DNA of 64,000 nucleotides, taken from DATBDN01 sp963715995 (GTDB taxonomy: Bacteria > Actinomycetota > Thermoleophilia > Solirubrobacterales > Thermoleophilaceae). A program made the position numbers and the translations under genes. The notes below the pieces were generated by a model. That model was not told where the DNA came from and made no database searches. It saw only the letters and a list, made by a program, of their open reading frames with translations. The DNA is taken from the NCBI GenBank assembly GCA_963715995.1, contig OY970283.1, forward strand, positions 2,790,001 through 2,854,000, read 5' to 3'. Of this stretch, positions 56,446 through 64,000 are shown piece by piece. The first letter of the stretch is position 1. Every line of letters starts with the position of its first letter.

Positions 56446-58047
56446 CTACGCGCCGACACCGAGCGTCGGATTCCCCTGGCGCAGGTCGGCAGCGCTCACG
56501 CCGTCGAGCCGCCATGCCAGGTCGGCGAGCCAGCGGATCTGACGCGCAGCCAGTCGCTCGTCGAGCTTGTCGAGGTCGCCGTTCTTCGAGATCGTCAGGA
56601 GATACTCGGGGCCCGCGATCGCTCCGATCTGCGGCACGCCCGAGGATTGGAACGCCGCGCCGACGCCGAACTGAGCCGGCGGGCGCAGCAGTGCCGCACG
56701 CGGGATGGCGTGGTCCTGCACGGTCGCTTTGGTCAGGTCGAACATCTTGCCCTGCGTCGTCCAGATGCCGAACATCTCCGCGTCGCCCGTCGCGTGGTAG
56801 CCGCGGCCGAGCGAGTCAACCCACTCGGTGCAACCGAGGTGCTCGACCGTCAACGCCGCCGCGGCGCGCGTGACGAGGTCGGGGTGCGCGTCGATCCAGC
56901 CCTGCGTCTGGGGCAGGTCGGCCACCATGTGGCCGGGCCAAGCCGCGAACACGAGCGTGCGGTTCAGGCGCTTGTGGCGGGGCAGCGATGCGAAGTGGCG
57001 CGCGAGTTGGAGGAACGCCACGCCGCCGTTCTCCTCGGCGAAGCCCTGGCCGTCGGTGTGGGTGTTGAAGATCAGCGTCTCCGTGCTCTTGCCCGGCAGC
57101 ACGGCGGTGATGGCGCGGGTCGGCGCGTTGCCGCGCGAGGCGGTCAGCTTGAGCCGGGTTTTCGGGCGCCCGCCCGCCTGCGCGCGCAGGGCGCGGCCGG
57201 TGTCGCGGTCCACGTAGACGGCCGGCAACGGCTCGAAGCCGTGCGTGAACGGCAGATAGCTCCCGACGAGCGACTCGTAGGACGCGTCGACGATGAACAC
57301 GACGCCGGCGGCGCCGAGCTCCTGGAACGGGGCCAGCGGCACGCCCAGGCCGGGCATGATCCAGGAGCGCTTGTAGTCGCTCTGGGCCCAGTCGGCGACC
57401 GTGTGCCCGGGCCAGTTGAGGTAGGTCGCGATCGGCAGGAACGCGCCAGCTGTGATCGGCGCGGGAAACGGCAGGTCGACCACGAGGATGCTGCCCTGCG
57501 CGCCGGAGAGCAGGCCGGCAATGCCCTGCGTCCACGACTGAAGCTCCGACGGATAGCGCTCGATTGCGGCCTGGAGCGCGTTCAGGTCGGTCCCGCTCGC
57601 GGCGAGCGCCGGGGCCGTGCCGCCGTAGACCAGCGGGCCCGTCAGGCCCTGCGGCGGGGTTTCCTGCGAGCGCGTGTAGTAGGTGGCGAGCTTCACCCGG
57701 CCGGCCGTGGGCCCGTCAAGCACGTCGAGCCTGTAGTCCTCTGCCAGCCAGCGGTCGGTCGTGTACGGATCGTCCGGGGCCATCTGAAGGCCGGCGCGCT
57801 CGAACTCGTCCTCGAGCCAGGCGACGTAGTTGTCGTGCTCCTTGGATGCGGTCAGGCGGGGTCCGAACTCCACCATCCGCGTGAACTCCTTGCGGACCTG
57901 GTGGGCGCTCGGCAGGGGCGTCCCGCGAGTGCGCTTGGGGCGGTGGGCCCAGGCGGGTGGCGCGTATGCGGCTGCCGCTGCGGAGGCCGTCACTGCGCCT
58001 GCGTTCGCGAGGAAGGTGCGGCGCGTCGTCGCCTGCTTGCTCGTCAT
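56446..58047 (-). CDS. Tat-exported M28-like peptidase
   Basis: 533 residues. A twin-arginine signal TTRRTFLANAGAVTASAAAAAYAPPAWA is followed by a mature domain with weak M28 hallmarks: NTHTDGQGFAEENGGVAFLQLARHF (metal ligands His and Asp), TLVFAAWPGHMV and VEHLGCTEW. An inserted PA-like domain lies at about 170-290. It is probably an extracytoplasmic amino- or carboxypeptidase; divergence in the motifs makes activity uncertain. It diverges from the radical SAM gene with a 76-bp gap. Confidence 0.75.
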   Translation of the reverse strand: MTSKQATTRRTFLANAGAVTASAAAAAYAPPAWAHRPKRTRGTPLPSAHQVRKEFTRMVEFGPRLTASKEHDNYVAWLEDEFERAGLQMAPDDPYTTDRWLAEDYRLDVLDGPTAGRVKLATYYTRSQETPPQGLTGPLVYGGTAPALAASGTDLNALQAAIERYPSELQSWTQGIAGLLSGAQGSILVVDLPFPAPITAGAFLPIATYLNWPGHTVADWAQSDYKRSWIMPGLGVPLAPFQELGAAGVVFIVDASYESLVGSYLPFTHGFEPLPAVYVDRDTGRALRAQAGGRPKTRLKLTASRGNAPTRAITAVLPGKSTETLIFNTHTDGQGFAEENGGVAFLQLARHFASLPRHKRLNRTLVFAAWPGHMVADLPQTQGWIDAHPDLVTRAAAALTVEHLGCTEWVDSLGRGYHATGDAEMFGIWTTQGKMFDLTKATVQDHAIPRAALLRPPAQFGVGAAFQSSGVPQIGAIAGPEYLLTISKNGDLDKLDERLAARQIRWLADLAWRLDGVSAADLRQGNPTLGVGA

Positions 58048-58123
58048 GTCGACTCAACGGTTCAGCCAGGCTGGGCTGTCGAGTCGCCCCGGTCCGTCCT
58101 CGGCATGTGCGAACATGTGTTCG

Positions 58124-59212
58124 ATGAGGTGGGACAACCTGAAGATGACCAACGAGGAGGAAGAGCGCCTCCCCGGCTACTCGGACCCGGCCGTCGTCCG
58201 TCACTTCGACGCACCCGAGGCGCTCGGCGTCCGCTTCTACGAGGTGCGAGCGAAGTCAGCGCTCAACCGCGTGCCCGAGGTCAGCCAGGTGCCGTTCCGC
58301 TGGACGATCAATCCGTATCGGGGATGCACGCATTCGTGCACTTTTTGTTTCGCGCGGCCGACCCACGAATACCTGGGCATGAACGCCCGCGAGGACTTCG
58401 ATCGGCAGATCGTCGTCAAGGTCAACCTGCCCGAGGTCGTGCGTCGCGAACTCGGCCGGCCGTCGTGGAAGGGCGAGCACGTCGCGCTCGGCACGAACAC
58501 CGATCCCTACCAGTGGGTCGAGAAGCGCTACCGGCTCACGCGTGGCGTGTGGGAGGCGATGCGCGACTTCCAGAACCCGTGCTCGGTGCTCACCAAGTCG
58601 CCGCTGCTGCTGCGGGACCTCGACCTGTTCAAGGAGATCGACGCGGTCGCGCCCTTCACCGCCAACCTGTCGATACCGACGATCGACGAGAAGGTGTGGC
58701 GCCAGACCGAGCCGCACACGCCCAATCCGCGCGCGCGAATCGAGGCGGTGGCGGAGCTCACGCGGGCCGGCATCAACTGCGGAGTGCTCGTGGCGCCATT
58801 GATCCCCGGAGTCAACGACGACCCAGCGCAGGTCCAGGAGATCGTCGACGCCTGCGCCGAGGCCGGCGCGACCCACATCGGCGGTATCTGCCTGCACCTG
58901 CGCGGGGCCGTGAAGGACATCTGGTTCGAGTGGCTCCAGGAGTACCGGCCCGACCTGCTGCCGCGCTATGAGCGGATGTACGCGCGCGGTGCCTACGCGC
59001 CGAGGGCCGAGCGCGAGCGCGTCATGGACCTGGTCCGCAACGCGCGCCCCGACGTGCTGGCGCAAGCGCCGCCCGACTACCGCCTGCGGTCAGGCCCACG
59101 ACGCGCGGCCGCGGGACGACTGATGCGCGGCGGCCTGACCGAGGCCCGGTCACGGCGCGACCCGAGCGACCTCGAGGACGACGGAGCACCGATTCAGCAG
59201 TCGCTGTTCTAG
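58124..59212 (+). CDS. Radical SAM protein of the Rv2578c family
   Basis: 362 residues from ATG 58124 (an ATG three codons earlier is possible). The cluster-binding CTHSCTFC is at Cys68, Cys72 and Cys75. It begins NLKMTNEEEERLPGYSDPAV and has the family hallmarks INPYRGCTHSCTFCFARPTH, GTNTDPYQ and PLIPGVNDD. The Rv2578c-like group is widespread in actinobacteria, with roles proposed in DNA lesion repair. No partner gene is adjacent. Confidence 0.88.
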   Translation: MRWDNLKMTNEEEERLPGYSDPAVVRHFDAPEALGVRFYEVRAKSALNRVPEVSQVPFRWTINPYRGCTHSCTFCFARPTHEYLGMNAREDFDRQIVVKVNLPEVVRRELGRPSWKGEHVALGTNTDPYQWVEKRYRLTRGVWEAMRDFQNPCSVLTKSPLLLRDLDLFKEIDAVAPFTANLSIPTIDEKVWRQTEPHTPNPRARIEAVAELTRAGINCGVLVAPLIPGVNDDPAQVQEIVDACAEAGATHIGGICLHLRGAVKDIWFEWLQEYRPDLLPRYERMYARGAYAPRAERERVMDLVRNARPDVLAQAPPDYRLRSGPRRAAAGRLMRGGLTEARSRRDPSDLEDDGAPIQQSLF

Positions 59213-59524
59213 CCGCTTGGCACGGGCGAGCTCGCGCCCCGTTCTGCTGCCTGCGGTTGTGGCGCTGCGGAGCGGAAACGGCGGCGGCCAAGGGGGTGGC
59301 TGGATGTGGCGGTGGCGCTCTGCCACGGCGCGGGTTCCGAGGAGCTGTGTCACTTAGACCACCTATGCGGTGGTCTAAGTGACACAGCCTCGGGTTTCGC
59401 GCGAAGGGCCCGGGCCGCTACGGCTATGACAAACCGGCCGATCCCTCGTCCCTTTGGCCGAGTCGTTCAAACGCCCCGCGCCGCGCGAGCCGCAAATGGG
59501 CCCAGGCCGACGGGCGGCCGGGCG
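59213..59524. other. Intergenic region between convergent genes
   Basis: About 310 bp without a credible gene. The only clear feature is the 19-bp perfect hairpin at 59345-59387, midway between the radical SAM and YbjQ stops. The remaining sequence is GC-rich and unstructured to the eye. Confidence 0.6.
59345..59387. terminator. Perfect 19-bp stem, 5-base loop; possible bidirectional terminator
   Basis: Arm CTGTGTCACTTAGACCACC, loop TATGC, exact complement. It lies between two convergent genes, the expected place for a shared terminator. It lacks a U-run, and its stem is less GC-rich than the surroundings, so it could also be a mobile palindromic repeat. Confidence 0.5.
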
Positions 59525-59848
59525 CTACGACAGCTTGCGCGCTTTCACGGCGGTCCCATACGCGCAGATCTCGGTCCAGGTCCCGCCTATCTCCGAGGTG
59601 TCGAAACGGAAGGCCAGCACGGCGTTCGCGCCCTGAGCCGTCGCGTTCTCGACCAGGCGCTCTGTCACCTGGTCGCGGCTCGAGGCCAGGACCTTCGTCA
59701 TGCCCTTGAGCTCACCGCCCACGATCGACTTCAGGCTCGCGCCAATCTGCGAGCCGATGTTGCGCGAGCGCACTGTCAACCCGTAGACCTCCCCGATCAC
59801 CTCTTCGATCTCGTAGCCCGGCAGGTCGTTCATCGTTGAAATCAGCAT
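59525..59848 (-). CDS. ybjQ: YbjQ/DUF74 family heavy-metal-binding-domain protein
   Basis: 107 residues from the ATG at 59846-59848. Family pattern: MNDLPGYEIEEVIGEVYGLTVRSRNIG, ASLKSIVGGELKGMTKVLASSRDQVTERL, QGANAVLAFRFDTSEI, and CAYGTAVK. The pentameric beta-barrel proteins have no settled function. The longer upstream frame lacks family similarity and was not used. Confidence 0.9.
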   Translation of the reverse strand: MLISTMNDLPGYEIEEVIGEVYGLTVRSRNIGSQIGASLKSIVGGELKGMTKVLASSRDQVTERLVENATAQGANAVLAFRFDTSEIGGTWTEICAYGTAVKARKLS

Positions 59849-59951
59849 GGGTCCCACTCTCCCAGGTCGGGGCGGGCGCGCGGCGCACCAGCGGCGGCCG
59901 CGGTCCAAGCGGTGGCGCGGCAATGGTCCGGAGGTTTAGCCTTGAACCGAA

Positions 59952-60695
59952 TTGACGGTCTCTGGAGATTCGCTCACCTCGCTGTTCAAGCCGGTCCAGC
60001 CGCCGACCGCCTTCGAGCAGACGGTCGAGCGCCTGGCGACCGCGATCAAGCTCGGCTTCCTGCCGCCGGGCGGCCAGCTCCCGCCCGAGCGCGAGCTCGC
60101 TCGCCAGCTCGAGATCTCCCGCACCACGCTGCGGCAGGCGCTCACAGCGCTCACGCAGAGCGGCCTCGTGACCACCTCGCGCGGGCGCCGCGGGGGCACG
60201 TTCGTCGCGGACCCGCTCCCGCTCCCGCCGCGGCCCCGGCGCGTGTTCTCCGAGGACGAGCTTCACGCGTTCCTCGACCACCGGCTGGCGATCGAGATGG
60301 GTGTTGCCATCCGCGCGGCCGAGCGCGTGCAGGCCGAGGATCTGGTCGTGCTGACCGAGCTCGCGGACACGATGGCGGCCGCAACCGAGTTCGAGAGCTA
60401 CCGCCAGGCGGACCTGCGCTTCCACCTGGCGCTGGCAGACGCCGCACACTCGCCGCGGCTGGTCGAGGCGATGGCCGAGGTGCAGTCCGAGCTCGACGAG
60501 GTGATCGAGCTGGTGCCGCATCCCCAGGAAGTCCTGAAGCGCTCGAACGACCAGCACCGCGAGCTGATCGAGCTGCTGCGCAAGGGCGACGCCGACGGCG
60601 CGGCGCGCGCGATTCGCAAGCACGTCGAGGGCACCGAGTACTTCCTCGCCGGCATGCTGCCCGCCGAGTCAGCCGGTCAAATCGCCTCGAAGTAG
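59952..60695 (+). CDS. FadR/GntR-family transcriptional regulator
   Basis: 247 residues from TTG at 59952. GntR winged HTH (about 22-85: TVERLATAIKLGFLPPGGQLP, ERELARQLEISRTTLRQALTALTQSGLV) and an FCD ligand domain (about 100-235, VFSEDELHAFLDHRLAIEM, HLALADAAHSPRL, DQHRELIELLRKGDADGA). The His/Asp pattern of FCD suggests a metal-carboxylate effector. It converges on the glutamine-synthetase-like gene (19-bp overlap), which it likely regulates. Confidence 0.85.
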   Translation: MTVSGDSLTSLFKPVQPPTAFEQTVERLATAIKLGFLPPGGQLPPERELARQLEISRTTLRQALTALTQSGLVTTSRGRRGGTFVADPLPLPPRPRRVFSEDELHAFLDHRLAIEMGVAIRAAERVQAEDLVVLTELADTMAAATEFESYRQADLRFHLALADAAHSPRLVEAMAEVQSELDEVIELVPHPQEVLKRSNDQHRELIELLRKGDADGAARAIRKHVEGTEYFLAGMLPAESAGQIASK

Positions 60696-62029
60696 CGCGC
60701 CAGCTCCCAGTCGGAGATGTGCTTGCGGAACTCGCGCTCTTCCCACTCGCGCGTGGATGCGAAGTGGTCCACGAACTCGTCGCCGAACAGGTCGCGAGCA
60801 GCGCTCGAGCCCTTGAGCCCCTGCGCGGCGTCCCACAGCGTCCGCGGCAGCTCGCGCTCGCCCTCGGGCAGGTCGTAGGCGTTGCCGCTGATCGGCTCGT
60901 CGGGCTCGAGCTCGTTCTCCACTCCCCACAGGCCCGACCCAAGAGCGGCGGCGAGCGCCGCGTACGGGTTGGAGTCGGCCGGCGCGATGCGGTACTCAAC
61001 GCGCTGCGCCTTGGGCGAGCCGGGGATCGCGCGGATGGCGCAGGTGCGGTTCTCGACTCCCCAGGTGGCGGCCGTCGGAGCCCAGAAGCCCGGGATCAGC
61101 CGCCGGTAGGAGTTGATCGTCGGGCACACCATCGCCAGCAGCTCCGGCATCAGCGCCTGCTGCCCGGCGATGAAGTGGCGCATGGTCTTCGACATCGTCT
61201 GCTCGGCTGACTCGTCGTAGAAGAGCGGCCCGTCGTCGTTCGCCAGCGACAGGTGGATGTGGCCGCTCTGCCCGGGCCAGTCGGGCGACCAGCGCGCCAT
61301 GAACGTGGCCATCAGGCCGGCGCGCTGGCAGAGGATCTTGATTGCCGCCTTGAAGAGCGCCGCGTTGTCAGCGGAGCGCAGCGCGTCGTCGACCGTGATC
61401 GCCGCTTCGAGCACGCCGGCGCCGCTCTCCTCGTGCAGGCCCTCCAGCGGCAGGCCCATCGTCTCGCAGATCTCGAGGATCTCGTTGTAGAGCTCGGCAT
61501 GCACCATCGAGCGCAGGCCGGAGTAGCCGAAGAAACCGGGCGCAAGTGGCTTGAGGTCGCGGTAGCCCTTCTCGCGCACCGACTCTGGCGTCTCGTCGAA
61601 GACGAAGAACTCGAACTCGAAGCCGGCCTTCGCCGTCATGCCGTGCCCGCGCAGGCGCTCGAGGATTCGGCCGACCGTGGCACGCGGGTCGATCGCGGCG
61701 CCGGCCCCGCTCAACTGGCCGAGGAAGAGCATGCCCTCGTCCTCGAACGGCAGCTCGCGGAAGGTCTCGGGGAGGATCTCGACGGGGCAGTCGGGGAAGC
61801 CCGTGTGCCAGCCCGTGAACTTGACGTTGTCGTAGATCTGGTCCTGGAGGTCCCAGCCGTAGATCACGTCGCAGAACATCAGGCCCTTCTCGAGCACCGA
61901 CTCGAGCTTCGACAGCGAGATGCGCTTCGAGCGCAGTAGGCCGTCGATGTCGAACAGGCCGACGTTCACATGCGAGAGGCCGCGCTCGCCTGCGAGCTTG
62001 ACCGCGTCGTTGGCGTTCTTGATCTCCAT
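60677..62029 (-). CDS. Glutamine synthetase-like enzyme (gamma-glutamylpolyamine synthetase type)
   Basis: 450 residues. GS catalytic fold: VNVGLFDIDGLLRSKRIS, the Glu motif AKAGFEFEFFVFDE, HEESGAGVLEAAI, QSGHIHLSL, IPGFWAPTAATWGVENRTCAIRAIPGSPKAQRVEYRIAPADSNPY (two runs, NPY near 385). It starts at an ATG 2 bp after the SDR stop. The arrangement with an aldehyde dehydrogenase and an SDR under a FadR-type regulator matches a pathway for gamma-glutamylation and oxidation of an amine, such as putrescine or ethanolamine, instead of ammonia assimilation. Substrate not proven. Confidence 0.85.
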   Translation of the reverse strand: MEIKNANDAVKLAGERGLSHVNVGLFDIDGLLRSKRISLSKLESVLEKGLMFCDVIYGWDLQDQIYDNVKFTGWHTGFPDCPVEILPETFRELPFEDEGMLFLGQLSGAGAAIDPRATVGRILERLRGHGMTAKAGFEFEFFVFDETPESVREKGYRDLKPLAPGFFGYSGLRSMVHAELYNEILEICETMGLPLEGLHEESGAGVLEAAITVDDALRSADNAALFKAAIKILCQRAGLMATFMARWSPDWPGQSGHIHLSLANDDGPLFYDESAEQTMSKTMRHFIAGQQALMPELLAMVCPTINSYRRLIPGFWAPTAATWGVENRTCAIRAIPGSPKAQRVEYRIAPADSNPYAALAAALGSGLWGVENELEPDEPISGNAYDLPEGERELPRTLWDAAQGLKGSSAARDLFGDEFVDHFASTREWEEREFRKHISDWELARYFEAI

Positions 62030-62031
62030 GT

Positions 62032-62778
62032 TCACTCCGGAGTCACGTAGGCGCCCGACAGGCCGCCGTCGACCAGGAAGGTCGAGGCTGTCACATACGA
62101 CGAGTCGTCGCTCGCGAGGAACAGCGCGCCCTTCGCGATCTCGTGCGCCTCGGCGAAGCGGCCCATCGGCAGATGCACCATCCGCCGCTTCGCCTCCACG
62201 GGATCGCTCGCGTAGAGCTCCTGGAGCAGCGGCGTGTTGACGGGCCCCGGGCACAGCGCGTTCACGCGCACGCCGCGGCGCGCGAACTCCACGCCGAGCT
62301 CGCGCGTCATCGCCAGCACACCCCCTTTCGAGGCCGTGTACGAGATCTGCGACGTCGCAGCGCCCATCACCGCGACGAACGACGCGGTGTTGATCACCGA
62401 TCCGCCGCCGCCGTCCAGCAGGTGCGGGATGCCGTACTTGCAGCAGAGGAAGACCGACTTCAGGTTCACATCCTGCACGCGCTGCCATGCCTCGAGCCCC
62501 GTGTCGAGCACCGACGCGTCGTCGGTCGGGGAGATGCCGGCGTTGTTGAACAGCACGTCGATGCGGCCGAAGTCCTGCTTCGTGCGCTCGTACATGTCGC
62601 GCACGTCGTCCTCGCTCGTCACATCTGCGGCCAGCGACAGGTCACCCGGCGAGCCGTCCTTCAGGTCGACGCCCACGACCTTCGCGCCCTCGTGCTGGAA
62701 CAGCGCAACCGTCTCGGCGCCGATACCGCCCGCCGCCCCGGTGATCACGCACACCTTTCCCTCCAGGCGACCCGCCAT
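62032..62778 (-). CDS. Short-chain dehydrogenase/reductase
   Basis: 248 residues; the ATG at 62776-62778 shares a base with the aldehyde dehydrogenase stop (TGATG). Rossmann motif TGAAGGIGAE (about 13-22), NNAGIS, catalytic YTASKGG (Tyr and Lys, about 152-156), and CPGPVNTP. It is NAD(P)-dependent; the substrate is unknown, probably an alcohol or aldehyde of the pathway shared with its neighbours. Confidence 0.88.
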   Translation of the reverse strand: MAGRLEGKVCVITGAAGGIGAETVALFQHEGAKVVGVDLKDGSPGDLSLAADVTSEDDVRDMYERTKQDFGRIDVLFNNAGISPTDDASVLDTGLEAWQRVQDVNLKSVFLCCKYGIPHLLDGGGGSVINTASFVAVMGAATSQISYTASKGGVLAMTRELGVEFARRGVRVNALCPGPVNTPLLQELYASDPVEAKRRMVHLPMGRFAEAHEIAKGALFLASDDSSYVTASTFLVDGGLSGAYVTPE

Positions 62779-64000
62779 CACCCCTCCTCCGTAGCTATGT
62801 AAACGTTCTTGACCTCGGTGTAGTAATCGAGCGCATCCGGTCCGAGCTCGCGGCCAACACCGGACTGCTTGAAGCCTCCGAACGGGGTGGTCACCCGCAC
62901 GGACGTGTTCGAGTTGACCGACATCACACCGGTGTCAACTGCACGCGCCACACGCAGCGCCTTGGCGCCGTCTCGGGTCCAGACCGAGCCCGACAGCCCG
63001 TAGATCGTGTCGTTGGCGATGCGCACGGCATCGGCCTCGTCCTCGAATGGGATGACCGCCGCGACCGGACCGAAGATCTCCTCGCGCGCCGCGCGATCGT
63101 CGTTGGACAGCGGGCACAGCACGGTCGGCGCGTACCAGAAGCCCTCGCCATCGGGAGCCTCGCCCTGGACCGCGACAGGCGAGCTGGGCTCGACGAACGA
63201 GGCAACGGTCTCACGCTGGGCCGCGGAGATGAGCGGACCCATCTGGGTCGCCTCGTCGAGTGGGTCGCCGACCTTGATCGCGCGCACGACGCCGCCCAGC
63301 CGCTCCATGAACTCGTCGAGAGCCGAGCGCTCCACGAGGATCCGCGAGCGCGCGCAGCAGTCCTGGCCCGCGTTGCCGAAGACCGCCATCGGCGCCGAGC
63401 CGGCGGCACGGTCCAGATCGGCATCGGCGAAGACGATGTTGGCCGACTTGCCGCCGAGCTCCAGCGTGACGCGCTTGATCGTCGCGGCCGCGCCCTGCGC
63501 GATCCCGCGACCGACCTCGGTCGAGCCGGTGAAGGCGATCTTCGCCACATCGGGGTGCTCGACCAGGCGCTGCCCGCAGACGCGGCCGGGCCCCGCCACC
63601 ACGTTCAGGACGCCCTCGGGCAACCCCGCTGCGAGCGCGATCTTCTCCAGCTCGAGCGCGGTCAGCGGCGTCAGCTCGGCGGGCTTCAGAACGATCGTGT
63701 TGCCGGCCGCCAGCGCCGGGGCCACCTTCCACGAGGCGATCACGAGCGGGAAGTTCCACGGGACGATCAGCCCGACCACGCCCAGCGGCTCGCGAAAGGT
63801 CATGTCCACGCCGCCCGCCACCGGGATCGTCTTGCCGAGCAGCCGCTCGGGCGCGCCCGCGTAGAAGCGGAAGGTGTCCACCACCATGCCCATCTCGCCG
63901 CGCGCATCGGAGATCGGCTTGCCCGCGTTGCGCGCCTCGAGCGTGGCCAGTTCATCGCGCGCCCCGTCCAGGGCGTCCGCGAGCCGATGAAGCGCCGCGG
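62778..64000 (-). CDS. NAD-dependent aldehyde dehydrogenase, 5' end cut by window edge
   Basis: About 407 C-terminal residues visible, and the frame stays open to the right edge (RLADALDGARDELATLEARN near the edge). Catalytic Glu in VTLELGGKSANIVF and Cys in GNAGQDCCARSRI, with an FGGFKQSGVGRELG end. It is probably of the betaine/gamma-aminobutyraldehyde group, which fits oxidation of an aminoaldehyde from polyamine or similar compounds. First visible gene of the three-gene operon. Confidence 0.92.
   Translation of the reverse strand, partial: AALHRLADALDGARDELATLEARNAGKPISDARGEMGMVVDTFRFYAGAPERLLGKTIPVAGGVDMTFREPLGVVGLIVPWNFPLVIASWKVAPALAAGNTIVLKPAELTPLTALELEKIALAAGLPEGVLNVVAGPGRVCGQRLVEHPDVAKIAFTGSTEVGRGIAQGAAATIKRVTLELGGKSANIVFADADLDRAAGSAPMAVFGNAGQDCCARSRILVERSALDEFMERLGGVVRAIKVGDPLDEATQMGPLISAAQRETVASFVEPSSPVAVQGEAPDGEGFWYAPTVLCPLSNDDRAAREEIFGPVAAVIPFEDEADAVRIANDTIYGLSGSVWTRDGAKALRVARAVDTGVMSVNSNTSVRVTTPFGGFKQSGVGRELGPDALDYYTEVKNVYIATEEG

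Overview
The window is one stretch of a high-GC Gram-positive-type chromosome. An AftD-like arabinosyltransferase, LytR-CpsA-Psr and Rv2578c-type radical SAM proteins, a MerR gene directly upstream of sahH, and many ATGA/GTGA start-stop overlaps point to an actinobacterium. My best guess is class Thermoleophilia (Solirubrobacterales-like), by inference only. No rRNA, tRNA or CRISPR array was seen.

Layout. 1-1,100: sahH (cut by the left edge), merR and a 27-bp tandem repeat. 1,117-29,140: a cell-surface polysaccharide locus. It holds sugar-phosphate isomerase, sugar-nucleotide pyrophosphorylase and UDP-glucose dehydrogenase genes (the last interrupted by a 473-residue intein), an LCP transferase, a GT4-flippase fusion, a methyltransferase, an AftD-like enzyme, an O-antigen-ligase-like protein, several GT-C and GT4 glycosyltransferases, a GT4-GT2 fusion, an acyltransferase, a small LARTG surface protein and a clan GH-A hydrolase. 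29,265-32,368: a TetR-aidB-crotonase operon. 32,365-36,551: a PAS/GAF/SpoIIE phosphatase, a small secreted protein and an EAL-DICT protein.

36,560-42,300 is an accessory island between the EAL gene and atpC. It carries degenerate Rhs tips, an orphan Rhs cassette sharing a 459-bp repeat with a second Rhs tip, an RCC1-Rhs toxin with a coupled putative immunity gene, a truncated divergent copy of atpC, and TPR and HEAT-like genes. A 15-bp copy of the truncated atpC 3' end lies at the far side of the Rhs part, suggesting repeated insertion at the end of atpC. 42,414-49,897 is the complete F-type ATP synthase operon (atpZ/I-like, membrane protein, atpB-E-F-H-A-G-D-C), read leftward.

50,090-64,000 is housekeeping and metabolic: a PilT-type ATPase, cytochrome P450, VOC protein, flavoprotein, GCS2-type ligase, YjbQ, methyltransferase, Tat-exported M28-like peptidase, radical SAM protein, YbjQ, a FadR-type regulator, and a glutamine-synthetase-like / SDR / aldehyde dehydrogenase operon that runs off the right edge.

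A recurrent anomaly is that eight frameshifts in six clearly conserved genes and one accessory gene (atpB, atpG, atpC, pilT, the SpoIIE phosphatase twice, the glycoside hydrolase, the HEAT-like gene) are all repaired by the same edit, TCGAAGA back to TCGAGA. They occur in both orientations relative to transcription, so they are DNA-level events or sequencing artefacts, not programmed frameshifts. Three other frameshifts (AftD-like, acyltransferase, methyltransferase) are of different types.
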